The notes under the pieces were generated by a model. It was given only the letters and a program-made list of their open reading frames with translations, had not been told where the DNA came from and did no database searches. The position numbers and the translations under genes were made by a program. From JAEEJA01 sp036343175 (GTDB lineage: Bacteria; Bacillota; Clostridia; Lachnospirales; Lachnospiraceae), in the NCBI GenBank assembly GCA_036343175.1, contig JAZASR010000008.1, positions 9,346 to 73,345 of the forward strand: 64,000 nucleotides of DNA, read 5' to 3'. Below, in pieces: positions 54,908-63,229 of this stretch. Position 1 is the stretch's first letter; every line of letters starts with the position of its first letter.

Positions 54908-55501
54908 ATGATGATATTTATGCTTGTGGTCCTTATCATATGGATCTACGTACTTTCAGTTATGAAGAGGGGAAGGCTGACCTTCTGGTATTTCCTTACC
55001 GGAAGTGTCGGTCTTTTTCTCTTTATGATAGTTTTTGTGCAGGATCCTATGACCCCGGTCCTGTCACATGCTGTTACTATGGCGGCTGGAATCGTGGGAA
55101 AGCTTACCGGCACATTTTATTCCTATTATCAGTACAGCCTGCTCTTTGTGAACCACGGGACCGAAACCATTACTCTCGTCATTGACTACGAGTGCTCCGG
55201 AGTCATTGAAATGATGGCCTACCTTGCCCTCCTCGTATTTTTCCCTGTTTACAATATCATTGAAAAGTTTGTGACCGGGGCATTCGGTATACTTTGGATA
55301 TTCGTTTCCAATGTCCTGCGTATAGTGATAATTGCCTTTATGGTCCACTTTGGCGGCAATGACATCTTTTTCCTTGCCCATGCCGTAGTTGGAAGGCTGG
55401 TTTTCTACGCATTGACCATAACCCTGTATTTCTATGTATTTACAAGGTCCCAGATCATAAGGCAGAAGGTAGGGGCATTTAAATATACCAGGGAAACATG
55501 A
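54908..55501 (+). CDS. xrtG: Exosortase XrtG
   Basis: 197 residues with about five to six membrane segments. The exosortase catalytic set is present: Cys96 in DYECSGVIEM, Arg138 in NVLRIVIIAF and His158 in LAHAVVGR. Small size and Firmicute context point to the XrtG class. Exosortases are membrane transpeptidase-like enzymes that cleave C-terminal sorting tails; the tail of the preceding protein is the obvious local substrate (inference). ATG 54911 is an alternative start; the ribosome site is weak. Confidence 0.9.
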   Translation: MMIFMLVVLIIWIYVLSVMKRGRLTFWYFLTGSVGLFLFMIVFVQDPMTPVLSHAVTMAAGIVGKLTGTFYSYYQYSLLFVNHGTETITLVIDYECSGVIEMMAYLALLVFFPVYNIIEKFVTGAFGILWIFVSNVLRIVIIAFMVHFGGNDIFFLAHAVVGRLVFYALTITLYFYVFTRSQIIRQKVGAFKYTRET

Positions 55502-55629
55502 ATTGTTCAGCTGTTCATGATCGGCCGATTAATATGAACTTTAGCTCCTTATGCAGGATGATACTGATGAAATAGCAATGAATAAGATGCCTTTAAGGCC
55601 GGCCGCCTGACCGGTAGAAAGAGGATAAT

Positions 55630-57000
55630 ATGTCATTTAATAGTATGTTTATGTCACAGATAGCCTTCTGGATGGCCTGGATATTGATTCCCCTGGTCAT
55701 GGAGATCATTCCGGCTGTCGGAGACTTCTTCGTGCTCATCTGGAAGGTCCTGTTTGAAAAGAAGACAGAAGAGCTCACATTCTTTCCTGATATTACCATC
55801 ATTATACCGGTCTATAATTCTGAGGACACACTTCATGAATGCATTATGTCGGTTCATGACGGGGACTACCCGGTTGACCACATTCAGCTCCTCCTGGTCA
55901 ATAATGGCTCAAAGGATGAAAGCTTCAGGGTATTTACAGAATGTCAGCAGAAATGGCCGGATCTTTCCATGACATGGATGAATTCTTCCCAGGGCAAGTC
56001 AAGAGCGCTGAACCTCGCATTATTCGCAAGCTCTGGTAAATATATCATTAATATAGACAGCGACGGCATCCTGGCCCCTGATGCTGTCATGAACATGATA
56101 AAGCGCTTTGAGGCAGATACAGACCTTAACTGCATGACCGGGACCATCATGACCAATCCTGAAGAGATAAAGCACACCCGGAGCTTTATTAAGAGGCTTT
56201 TCAGAAAGATAGAGTTCTTCGAATATGCTCAGGCCTTCCTTGCCGGCCGCAACTTCCAGTCGGTTTTTAACAGTATGTTTACCCTGTCAGGCGCTTTCTC
56301 CGCATTCCGCAGATCCACTATTCTTAAGACTCAGCTCTACAATACTGATACTGTCGGCGAAGATACCCACGTTACCTTCCAGATAAGACAGATCCTTAGG
56401 CAGCGTGTATCCATTTGCCCGGATGCAATATTTTTCGTAGATCCGATCGAAAACATCGGTCAGCTCTATACCCAGAGACAGAGGTGGCAGAGGGGTGAGA
56501 TCGAAGTCATGAGCATGTTTATGAAGAGAAAGCTTAAGGCGCATCATTTCTTTTCTGATTTTACCATCCGTCTTCTCATGTTCGATCATACCTTTGCCTT
56601 CCCAAGGATGATATGGTACTTCGCCCTTATATTCCTTGCCTTTAAATCATACCCGATGAAGACGGTAGCCCTTTCAATTCTGATCATTTACATCCTATAT
56701 ACGATCTCTGCCTTTCTTTTCTATATTAATGTCATGATCTTTCTACGCAATAAAAGAGAGATACTTAAGTTCTATGTGACAAAGTTTTACATTGCGGCCT
56801 TTTTACCTCTCTATAATTTTGTGGTCTTCTGGTTCAGATTTGCCGGCATGATCAACTCTATCAGCCGCGAACAGACCTGGAAGACATACAACTTCAGGGA
56901 TGAGCGAAAGGTATTCAGAAGTGTGGCAGCAAAGGACTTCGGCTTCCTGGGAAAGAGGATCGAAAAAGCGAGGTCATGGATCAATTCAGAGAAGGAGTGA
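55630..57000 (+). CDS. XrtG-associated membrane glycosyltransferase (GT2)
   Basis: 456 residues. N-terminal membrane segment, then a processive GT2 core: ITIIIPVYNSEDTLHECI, the metal site NIDSDGIL, the acid GEDTH and QRQRWQRGE (QxxRW). Three or four C-terminal membrane segments follow. This is the layout of cellulose-synthase-like enzymes and of the GT always seen with XrtG. It may add or extend a polysaccharide on the sorted protein (inference). The start follows AAGAGGATAAT. Its end is duplicated. Confidence 0.9.
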   Translation: MSFNSMFMSQIAFWMAWILIPLVMEIIPAVGDFFVLIWKVLFEKKTEELTFFPDITIIIPVYNSEDTLHECIMSVHDGDYPVDHIQLLLVNNGSKDESFRVFTECQQKWPDLSMTWMNSSQGKSRALNLALFASSGKYIINIDSDGILAPDAVMNMIKRFEADTDLNCMTGTIMTNPEEIKHTRSFIKRLFRKIEFFEYAQAFLAGRNFQSVFNSMFTLSGAFSAFRRSTILKTQLYNTDTVGEDTHVTFQIRQILRQRVSICPDAIFFVDPIENIGQLYTQRQRWQRGEIEVMSMFMKRKLKAHHFFSDFTIRLLMFDHTFAFPRMIWYFALIFLAFKSYPMKTVALSILIIYILYTISAFLFYINVMIFLRNKREILKFYVTKFYIAAFLPLYNFVVFWFRFAGMINSISREQTWKTYNFRDERKVFRSVAAKDFGFLGKRIEKARSWINSEKE

Positions 57001-57060
57001 CAGTATGAAAATCAATATAGATAGGGCATGGATCAACCTAAGAGAAGGAGTGACAGTATG
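56967..57060. repeat. Tandem duplication of the GT2 end (about 53 bp)
   Basis: TCATGGATCAA and, with one indel, AGAGAAGGAGTGACAGTATG occur in both copies; GAAGGAGTGACAGTATGAA starts at 56991 and 57044. The unit contains the stop of one gene, a ribosome site and the ATG of the next. Confidence 0.93.
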
Positions 57061-57061
57061 A
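57005..57061 (+). CDS. Possible 18-residue leader peptide from duplicated junction
   Basis: ATG 57005 has the first-copy GAAGGAG ahead of it and runs 18 codons to a TGA that overlaps the next gene's ATG (ATGA). It looks like the former start of the downstream gene, turned into a short upstream ORF by the duplication. May couple translation. Confidence 0.35.
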   Translation: MKINIDRAWINLREGVTV

Positions 57062-58347
57062 AGCGACAGATGTTTTTAGCTCTTGGCCTCATAATAATAC
57101 TTATTGCTATGATGGGAGCTTCTGTCGGCCTTGAGCTTAATGGCAACCGTAAGAGGGCGCTTGAGGCAGTTCAGGATTATCAGGAGCTCTTTGTGAATGA
57201 GCTTGCTGACCGTCTCCATGTCGAGCAGAGGAGAGGGGCTTCGGATTCGAGACTTATTGACGTCATTAATAATGATCCGTCAAACACCAGCTATAGTTCA
57301 TGCTTTCTGGTAAAGAACTTTCAGCTTATAGCCTTCAGGAGCCTTGATGACATGAACAGGCTTTCTGACGTGAAGGTCGATGACCTTGACCGTTTAAATG
57401 ACTATCTCAAGGGCATGGGATATATGGTCACTACTCAAAGGTTCATTACCCGTGACAATGATGAATATATAGTCGGCATAGCAGCCGAGCGTGACCGCAT
57501 TCTGGAGAATATGAAGGCTGACAGGCATATATCCTTCATACTTGCTGCCTTCCTTTTTATTTCAGTAATTCTGTTTTCTGCTATTCTGATCCTTATGAAT
57601 AAAGCTTTAAATGAAGACCTCAGGATCAGAGTGCTAAAGGCAAAGCTTAAGGAATCCGGACTTGCCATCGAAAATATGTCTGAAATGGTGAGTGGTGAGA
57701 ATGAAAACAAAAATAAAAACAATTACAATAACAACAATTACAATAACAGCAATAATGGCAATTATATAAATGACATTAATGACAATAATATAAAAAACAA
57801 TAATGACAGCTATATCAATAATAATATTAATAACAATAATGACAGCAATAATAATAGAAATAACAATAAGAATAATTACAAAAATAAAGCCTCTGAAAAA
57901 CCCCAGACTGTCTGGGACGTGGTCCAGATGCTTGAGTCCGGATATTATCGTGAATACAGGTTCAGAGCTTATTTAAATGCTTCTCATGCCATCATTATCA
58001 ACGGAAGTCAGGGAGAAATGCATCCGCATACCTTCGAGATATCCCTGTCTGTCGTGAAGGTCAGGGATAAATTTATAGAGTTTAATGATATAGAGAAGAC
58101 TATTGAAGACTTCTTAAGGCCATATCAGGATAAGCGCTTAAATGACTGTCCGCCTTTTGATATTATTAATCCTACATTGGAGAACATAAGCGAGAATTTT
58201 AAAAACCGTTTAAGCTCGATACTTAGTGATAAGGGCTGGGTACTATTAAGATATGAGATGAGCGAGACCCCTTCGAGGTCATATGTCATTAATCTGCTGG
58301 ATGAGAATGAGCAGAGCGGTTACAAAGCTAATGATGCTGCCGGATGA
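57058..58347 (+). CDS. Membrane protein with Asn-rich linker and C-terminal PTPS-like domain
   Basis: 429 residues from ATG 57058, after GAAGGAG; 57028 is a weaker in-frame start. Membrane segments at about 5-25 and 159-180 enclose a 130-residue extracellular part. A cytoplasmic linker at 214-277 is mostly Asn with Tyr, Ile and Lys. Residues 296-412 form a second PTPS-like domain: H310 in NASHAII, H322 and H324 in MHPHTFEISL, and the Glu of SETP at 403; again no catalytic Cys. It matches the 6-pyruvoyl-tetrahydropterin-synthase-related proteins known beside XrtG. Role unknown. Confidence 0.8.
   Translation: MKRQMFLALGLIIILIAMMGASVGLELNGNRKRALEAVQDYQELFVNELADRLHVEQRRGASDSRLIDVINNDPSNTSYSSCFLVKNFQLIAFRSLDDMNRLSDVKVDDLDRLNDYLKGMGYMVTTQRFITRDNDEYIVGIAAERDRILENMKADRHISFILAAFLFISVILFSAILILMNKALNEDLRIRVLKAKLKESGLAIENMSEMVSGENENKNKNNYNNNNYNNSNNGNYINDINDNNIKNNNDSYINNNINNNNDSNNNRNNNKNNYKNKASEKPQTVWDVVQMLESGYYREYRFRAYLNASHAIIINGSQGEMHPHTFEISLSVVKVRDKFIEFNDIEKTIEDFLRPYQDKRLNDCPPFDIINPTLENISENFKNRLSSILSDKGWVLLRYEMSETPSRSYVINLLDENEQSGYKANDAAG
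57690..57895. repeat. AAY-codon low-complexity tract
   Basis: Over 200 bp of AAT/AAC codons with scattered TAC, ATA and AAA encode the Asn-rich linker of the PTPS-like membrane protein. The reading frame stays open, but the tract is prone to slippage. Confidence 0.85.
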
Positions 58348-58386
58348 GAATGAGCAGAGCGGTTATTAAGCTAATGATGCTGCCGG
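58300..58386. repeat. Tandem duplication of a gene end (43 bp)
   Basis: GGATGAGAATGAGCAGAGCG and GCTAATGATGCTGCCGG occur in two copies with a 43-bp offset (ATGAGAATGA at 58301 and 58344). The stop of the upstream gene is at the junction, as TGA within GGATGAGA. Confidence 0.93.
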
Positions 58387-58520
58387 CAGATAAGATGCTG
58401 CATCTATTAAGTCTTTTGGCAACGAAGATGAAAAAGCTTAAGATCTGGTATAAAGTCAGAGTAAAAAATACCCGCCCGTGGCAGCAGCTTGAATGGCATT
58501 TTAAAAAGATATCAAAGTGA
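58344..58520 (+). CDS. Small basic ORF in the exosortase locus
   Basis: 58 codons plus stop. ATG overlaps the previous stop (ATGA) and lies in the second copy of the duplicated end; it reads through the gap toward the next gene. The product is strongly basic and hydrophobic (for example KMKKLKIWYKVRVKN), with no known domain. It overlaps the longest version of the next ORF but ends before its ATG at 58528. It could be a real small protein or a by-product of the duplication. Confidence 0.4.
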   Translation: MRMSRAVIKLMMLPADKMLHLLSLLATKMKKLKIWYKVRVKNTRPWQQLEWHFKKISK

Positions 58521-58527
58521 AAGTGCA

Positions 58528-61074
58528 ATGAAAAATATGGTCAGTAATAACAATAAGCAGAAAAAATACGATCTTATAATGTGGATAGAGTTCATATTAC
58601 TTGCAATCCTCGGGGCTCTTATTTACCTTTACCTAAACTTTCATCACGTCATGCCTACAGGCGATGATATATTCGGCCACCTCTATAAATCGATCTTTTT
58701 GCTGGATGCCTGGAAGGATCATGACTTTTTTCCGCTCTATATGTCCTCCTGGTATAATGGCCTGGAGCCTTACAGATACTGGGCTCCGATACCTTATATG
58801 CTGATGGCTTGTCTAAAGTACATTACCGGCGGCTATATAGAGGGCTGGAGGCTCTTTGCCGGCCTGTCATACTTTCTGGGCGGACTGCCTTTTCTGATAC
58901 TTGGCCGTGATTACCGAAAACCGGTATTTTCATTTGCTATAGCATGTCTCTGGTTCTTTCTTCCTGAAAATTTCAGGGTGTTTTTTTTCGACGGCAACTA
59001 TCCAAGAATGGTATCTGCAATAGTTATCCCGTTTATAGTACTTGCAGTCGACAGGCTCCTTAAGGGTATTAATAAAAAAAGAATAATATTTATGTCATTT
59101 ATAATGATGCTTATGTCTTTTACACACGCCATGATCACAGCTATGACCGGCGTCGGTATATTCCTGTATCTGGTATTCTGGACAATTGAAAACAGAAGGG
59201 CGAAAGAACCATTTATAGTACTTGCATCAAGTGCCGCCGGCATCATGATGTCTGGCATATGGCTTGTGCCGGCTCTTTCCGGCGGTATCGTGTCGGGTGA
59301 TTCCGGTTCACACGGCGAACAGTCAATGGCATTCTGGACTGATACCCTATATAACCTGCTGAGTCCTTTTCACCATCTTGAATCTCCACAGACCTTTTAT
59401 TACGGATTTTTCATTGTACTTATCGCAATATTCGGCGCTATATTTGCAAAAAAGGAAAATAAAGCCGGATATTTTCTGCTTTTCTTCATTATCCTGCTAT
59501 CTACTAAAGGGGCTGTTCCTGTACTTTCAAAGCTCCCTCTTAATCAGATCCTCTGGATGATGAGATTCGCGACTATCGGCTATGCATTTTTCCTGCTCTG
59601 TCTCTTAAAGTGGGTGACTCTCAGGAAAAGCCTTTCAGCAGCCATAATTTTCTTTATGCTTATGGATGTAATACCTGTTGCAAAGCCTGATTATTTTCAA
59701 AATGCCTACAAGGGCTATGAATACGAGAATGACTGCAGGCTCATGAAAAAGAATACCCGTGTAAGACTTGGACTTTTTGACGATTCTCATTTTGGCTCAT
59801 ATCCATCCCTATCCCTTACGACAGGGAAAGATAAGATCGATTACAGCTTCGGCTGGGCATGGCAGGGGGCTTCTACAGCAAAGACTATGGTAGCGCTTAA
59901 TACAAGCGCGGAGAATGGGGATTACGACTATTTATTTGCCAATGCTCCTGTACTTGGCGACGACTGTGTATATATATCGAAGAGTATGATCGACTTTGCG
60001 GGAAGGGCCTTTACGGACGCAGAGTATGCTGCGAAAAAGAATGGTTATAAATTCACTGAGGAGGGTGAATACGGATATATCTTTAATCTGGATCTGAGTG
60101 ATATCTATGACCTTAAAAAGACAGAAGACGGAGCAGTATCCGGTAGTAAGATAGAGAATAATTTTGGCTTGATCCGCAAATACGACGGCCTTGTAATAGG
60201 GAGCCTGGGGAGCGATTTCCTTATAAAGTTTCCGGATTTTGAACTGGGTGAAAGCAACTATATTGATGATTACACATTTGAAGAGCTTTCCAGCTATAAG
60301 GCTATATATCTGACCGGCTTTGAATATCATTCAAAGGAGGCTGCCGAGTCTCTGGTAAAGAAGCTTGGCAAAGCAGGAGTCAATATCCTTATAGATATCA
60401 CTCATATGCCTGCTGATCATGTTACCCCGGGAAAGCCTAATTTCCTTGGGGCTTTTATGCAGGACATTGTATTCAAAAAATATTTTCCTATGATGGAGTA
60501 CAAAGGCAATAAGATCGCCCTGATGAAGGTCGATGATTCTATTGATGAATGGCATGCAGGTACGGTAAATGGTACTGATAATGCTATCGGAACCTACACA
60601 TATAATGGCCGGAAGGGTACCCTGGTCGGCACTGTAAAAGATGCTCCGGGTATTTACTTTATAGGGCTCAATCTTGTCTATAATTCCTGTATAACTGGCG
60701 ACCAGGAAGGTCTTTCTGTGGTATCTGATATCCTGGGAGTCTCGTATCTGATGCTGCCTGAAACAGAGTATGTACCAATAACCTTGGCTCAGGAAGGGAA
60801 TACTCTTAAGATCCATTCTCCTGAGGATAATGTAAATACGACGATCGCCTTTCTTGATACTTTTAAGTCGCATCAGAAGACAGGCCATATCGGAGAGATG
60901 CTTGCAGTAAACGCCGGCGATACTGTCATTCAGGTCACATATCCTATGAAAAAAGAAGGATCAATAGTGTCGCTTCTTGGATTATTTGGTATAATGATTT
61001 TATTATTATCGAATAAAAGTAAGGGTACAGCTTCAGAAGTTAAGGCTGATAATGAGAAATCAGATGAGAATTAA
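58528..61074 (+). CDS. Large PTPS_related membrane protein of the XrtG locus
   Basis: 848 residues from ATG 58528 (TTG 58489 would add 13). About ten to eleven membrane segments fill residues 1-400, beginning LAILGALIYLYLNFHHVMPTG and including GDDIFGHLYKSIFLLDAW and YRYWAPIPYMLMACL, the signature of the Pfam PTPS_related membrane family. A large extracellular domain (about 400-820) and a final membrane segment with a charged tail follow. The N-terminal part resembles GT-C glycosyltransferases in topology and in the acidic GDD motif after the first segment, so a lipid-linked sugar transfer role is possible (inference). Confidence 0.8.
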   Translation: MKNMVSNNNKQKKYDLIMWIEFILLAILGALIYLYLNFHHVMPTGDDIFGHLYKSIFLLDAWKDHDFFPLYMSSWYNGLEPYRYWAPIPYMLMACLKYITGGYIEGWRLFAGLSYFLGGLPFLILGRDYRKPVFSFAIACLWFFLPENFRVFFFDGNYPRMVSAIVIPFIVLAVDRLLKGINKKRIIFMSFIMMLMSFTHAMITAMTGVGIFLYLVFWTIENRRAKEPFIVLASSAAGIMMSGIWLVPALSGGIVSGDSGSHGEQSMAFWTDTLYNLLSPFHHLESPQTFYYGFFIVLIAIFGAIFAKKENKAGYFLLFFIILLSTKGAVPVLSKLPLNQILWMMRFATIGYAFFLLCLLKWVTLRKSLSAAIIFFMLMDVIPVAKPDYFQNAYKGYEYENDCRLMKKNTRVRLGLFDDSHFGSYPSLSLTTGKDKIDYSFGWAWQGASTAKTMVALNTSAENGDYDYLFANAPVLGDDCVYISKSMIDFAGRAFTDAEYAAKKNGYKFTEEGEYGYIFNLDLSDIYDLKKTEDGAVSGSKIENNFGLIRKYDGLVIGSLGSDFLIKFPDFELGESNYIDDYTFEELSSYKAIYLTGFEYHSKEAAESLVKKLGKAGVNILIDITHMPADHVTPGKPNFLGAFMQDIVFKKYFPMMEYKGNKIALMKVDDSIDEWHAGTVNGTDNAIGTYTYNGRKGTLVGTVKDAPGIYFIGLNLVYNSCITGDQEGLSVVSDILGVSYLMLPETEYVPITLAQEGNTLKIHSPEDNVNTTIAFLDTFKSHQKTGHIGEMLAVNAGDTVIQVTYPMKKEGSIVSLLGLFGIMILLLSNKSKGTASEVKADNEKSDEN

Positions 61075-61188
61075 GGAAAAGCCGATAAATTTTTTCTGCC
61101 ATGCCTTTCTATATTTTCTGCCTTACCTGATCTTATGATTTTCATTCATGTTATCAGGGCTGTAACCGAAGAAGAAAGGGTGATGAAC

Positions 61189-62619
61189 ATGAAACAGTCC
61201 ACTATCGAATTTCTGAATGTCCTTAAGAAGGGGATGGCGCCTCCTGATCCTAAAGCTGCGGCAAGAGCTGCGCTTAAGGATGCGCGAAAAGCCTATCTGG
61301 TCTGTGAGGAAACTATTTCCAATGTGGTAGACACCTATCAGACAAGGATCGAGACTGACGAGGATTACGATAAGAACGTGATGCTCAGGCGCTTTGACTA
61401 CATGGTCCAGTATATCATGATGCAGACTGTTCACAATGAAAAGGGTATTACGGACTCGGAGCTCATGGTCATTAGCCGTAAAGTCGTGAAGAACGGCGAC
61501 CTGCTTTATTTCTTAAGGATGAATGAGGGGCCGGACCTTTCATGGGATGACATAAAGGGGATGTCAGCTGCTGACTATGAAACACTCATTAAATCTATGA
61601 ATGAGCTCATAAAGCTCTGCGCAGTGTCATTCATTACGCCCTTTGTCGAGGTCTACAGAAAGTTCGGCGATAAAGATATAGAGAAGCTGGATGAGAACAT
61701 CAATCTGATAATTTATGCTGCCATGATGGCTGACGGCCGCGTATCCGATCAGGAGTATGATAATGCCAATGCTGCCAAGCAGTTCGTGATCATTGACCAG
61801 TGGAATGCGATCATGAAGGAAGGCGGCGATGATGATACAGTGAGCGGCAGCACTAAGACTTTGCGTGATTATTATATTGAGCGGCTGCTGTTGAATGAAG
61901 AGCAATACCAGTATAAAGAACTGGACAGGATGGCTGAGCTTCCCCAGAAGATAATGCTGGGAAAGAAGTCAGACTACCGCGTTGATTACAATGATCCTGA
62001 CAAGGGCAGGTTCTTTTCTACCGTTATCTATATTGAAGTATATAATAAAAAGGGAGACCCGCTGGGCTCCGGCTCAGGCTTCGTGATCACTGAGGACGGC
62101 TGGTGCATTACCTGCAGCCACGTTGTAGAGGATTGCGATGAGATATTCGTAAAGATCTCAAATGGCCATGACCCTGCAAAGATATTCCGTGCTGTGTCAA
62201 TGTTTTGCAATAAGCTTCTGGATATGGCTATCATCAGGCTTGAGGAGGGTCACTATAACTTTATATCCATAGATATCAACCGCAAGTATCCTGAAGTCGG
62301 AGAGCCTATCGAGATATACGGCTATCCTATGGGTTCTGTAATATGCGATGATGTAATTAACTTAAACTTGAGCCTTACACGCGGCTACGTATCATCCAAT
62401 CAGGTCTTTGAAAAGCTCCGCCGCGTATTTATCGATGGTGATGCCCGCCACGGAAACTCCGGCGGACCTATAGTTTCCATGGAAACAGGCAAGGTCATCG
62501 GAATGCTGCACGGCTCCATCGTGACCGCCCAGTCGGAGTATGATGTCGATAACATCTGCTATACGATACCTATCAAGTATCTGAAGACTTATTTCATAAT
62601 GGCCAATGAGGGAAAATGA
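61189..62619 (+). CDS. Trypsin-like serine protease, cytoplasmic, with N-terminal helical domain
   Basis: 476 residues from ATG 61189, 8 nt after AAAGGG; ATG 61135 is a weaker in-frame start. No signal peptide or membrane segment. Residues about 1-260 are helical, with a TerB-like stretch (INLIIYAAMMADGRVSDQEYD). Residues about 280-470 are an S1C-type trypsin fold with triad His311 (CSHVVED), Asp345 (LLDMAII) and Ser424 (HGNSGGP). It lacks the PDZ domain of HtrA. Possibly an intracellular quality-control or signalling protease; target unknown. Confidence 0.85.
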   Translation: MKQSTIEFLNVLKKGMAPPDPKAAARAALKDARKAYLVCEETISNVVDTYQTRIETDEDYDKNVMLRRFDYMVQYIMMQTVHNEKGITDSELMVISRKVVKNGDLLYFLRMNEGPDLSWDDIKGMSAADYETLIKSMNELIKLCAVSFITPFVEVYRKFGDKDIEKLDENINLIIYAAMMADGRVSDQEYDNANAAKQFVIIDQWNAIMKEGGDDDTVSGSTKTLRDYYIERLLLNEEQYQYKELDRMAELPQKIMLGKKSDYRVDYNDPDKGRFFSTVIYIEVYNKKGDPLGSGSGFVITEDGWCITCSHVVEDCDEIFVKISNGHDPAKIFRAVSMFCNKLLDMAIIRLEEGHYNFISIDINRKYPEVGEPIEIYGYPMGSVICDDVINLNLSLTRGYVSSNQVFEKLRRVFIDGDARHGNSGGPIVSMETGKVIGMLHGSIVTAQSEYDVDNICYTIPIKYLKTYFIMANEGK

Positions 62620-62673
62620 GATAGCTGGTGAGGGTGATTGCGTAATATTGATTAGTGATAGTGATTGAGGTTG

Positions 62674-62968
62674 TGTATAGGTTGGCTTAGTTTGCAGCCA
62701 GCTTATACATGATCAGATCCATATTTGTTTTTGGTTATGTATAGGTTGGCTGGATTTGTTGCCGACCTATACACGATTAGAATCATGGGCGCTTTTAATT
62801 ATGTATAGGTTGGCAGAGTTTCCTGCAAACCTATACATGATTAGAATCATGGGTGTTTTTTATTATGTATAGGTTGGCAAAGTTTCTTGCCAACCTATAC
62901 ACGATAAGGTCCATGTTTGTTTTTAATTATGTATAGGTTGGCTGGATTTACCGATAATCTATACACAC
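62674..62968. repeat. Palindromic 64-bp tandem array, copy 3
   Basis: Five units with TATAGGT cores at 62676, 62740, 62804, 62868 and 62932, exactly 64 bp apart. Arms TATAGGTTGGC and GCCAACCTATA with variable loops; linkers are of the type GATTAGAATCATGGG followed by T-rich sequence, unlike arrays 1 and 2. Two neighbouring units show a matched change in the stem (GGCAG/CTGC and GGCAA/TTGCC). It lies between the protease gene and a cupin remnant. Confidence 0.93.
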
Positions 62969-63042
62969 TTGGATCTCCTGGGTGAGGTAGAATGTGATAT
63001 CAGGGATTTTGATATAGACGATATGATAACTTTCCGGGTCTT

Positions 63043-63216
63043 ATGGTGATTTATACCGTAATCTCCGGTGAGGCTACCGAAGACGATAATGGTACAGAAG
63101 TTATTCTCCATGAGGGAGATGTGAATACATGCAAAGATGGTCAAGGGCACGGTACTAGGAATAACTCTGATAAGGATTTGGTGCTGATGGCTTTGATTAT
63201 GAATACTTTGAAATAG
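63043..63216 (+). pseudogene. Cupin-domain remnant
   Basis: An open stretch of 57 codons plus stop from ATG 63043. It reads VIYTVISGEATEDDNGTE, LHEGDVNTCKDGQGHGTRN and DKDLVLMALI, the second half of a small single-domain cupin, with the GQGHGTRN motif and GDV turn. The first strands of the barrel are missing or out of frame upstream (stop at 63010-63012). Either a broken cupin gene or a sequence error upstream. It ends 13 bp before the bcp ATG and its end contains the bcp ribosome site. Confidence 0.6.
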
Positions 63217-63229
63217 GAGGATTGTATAA

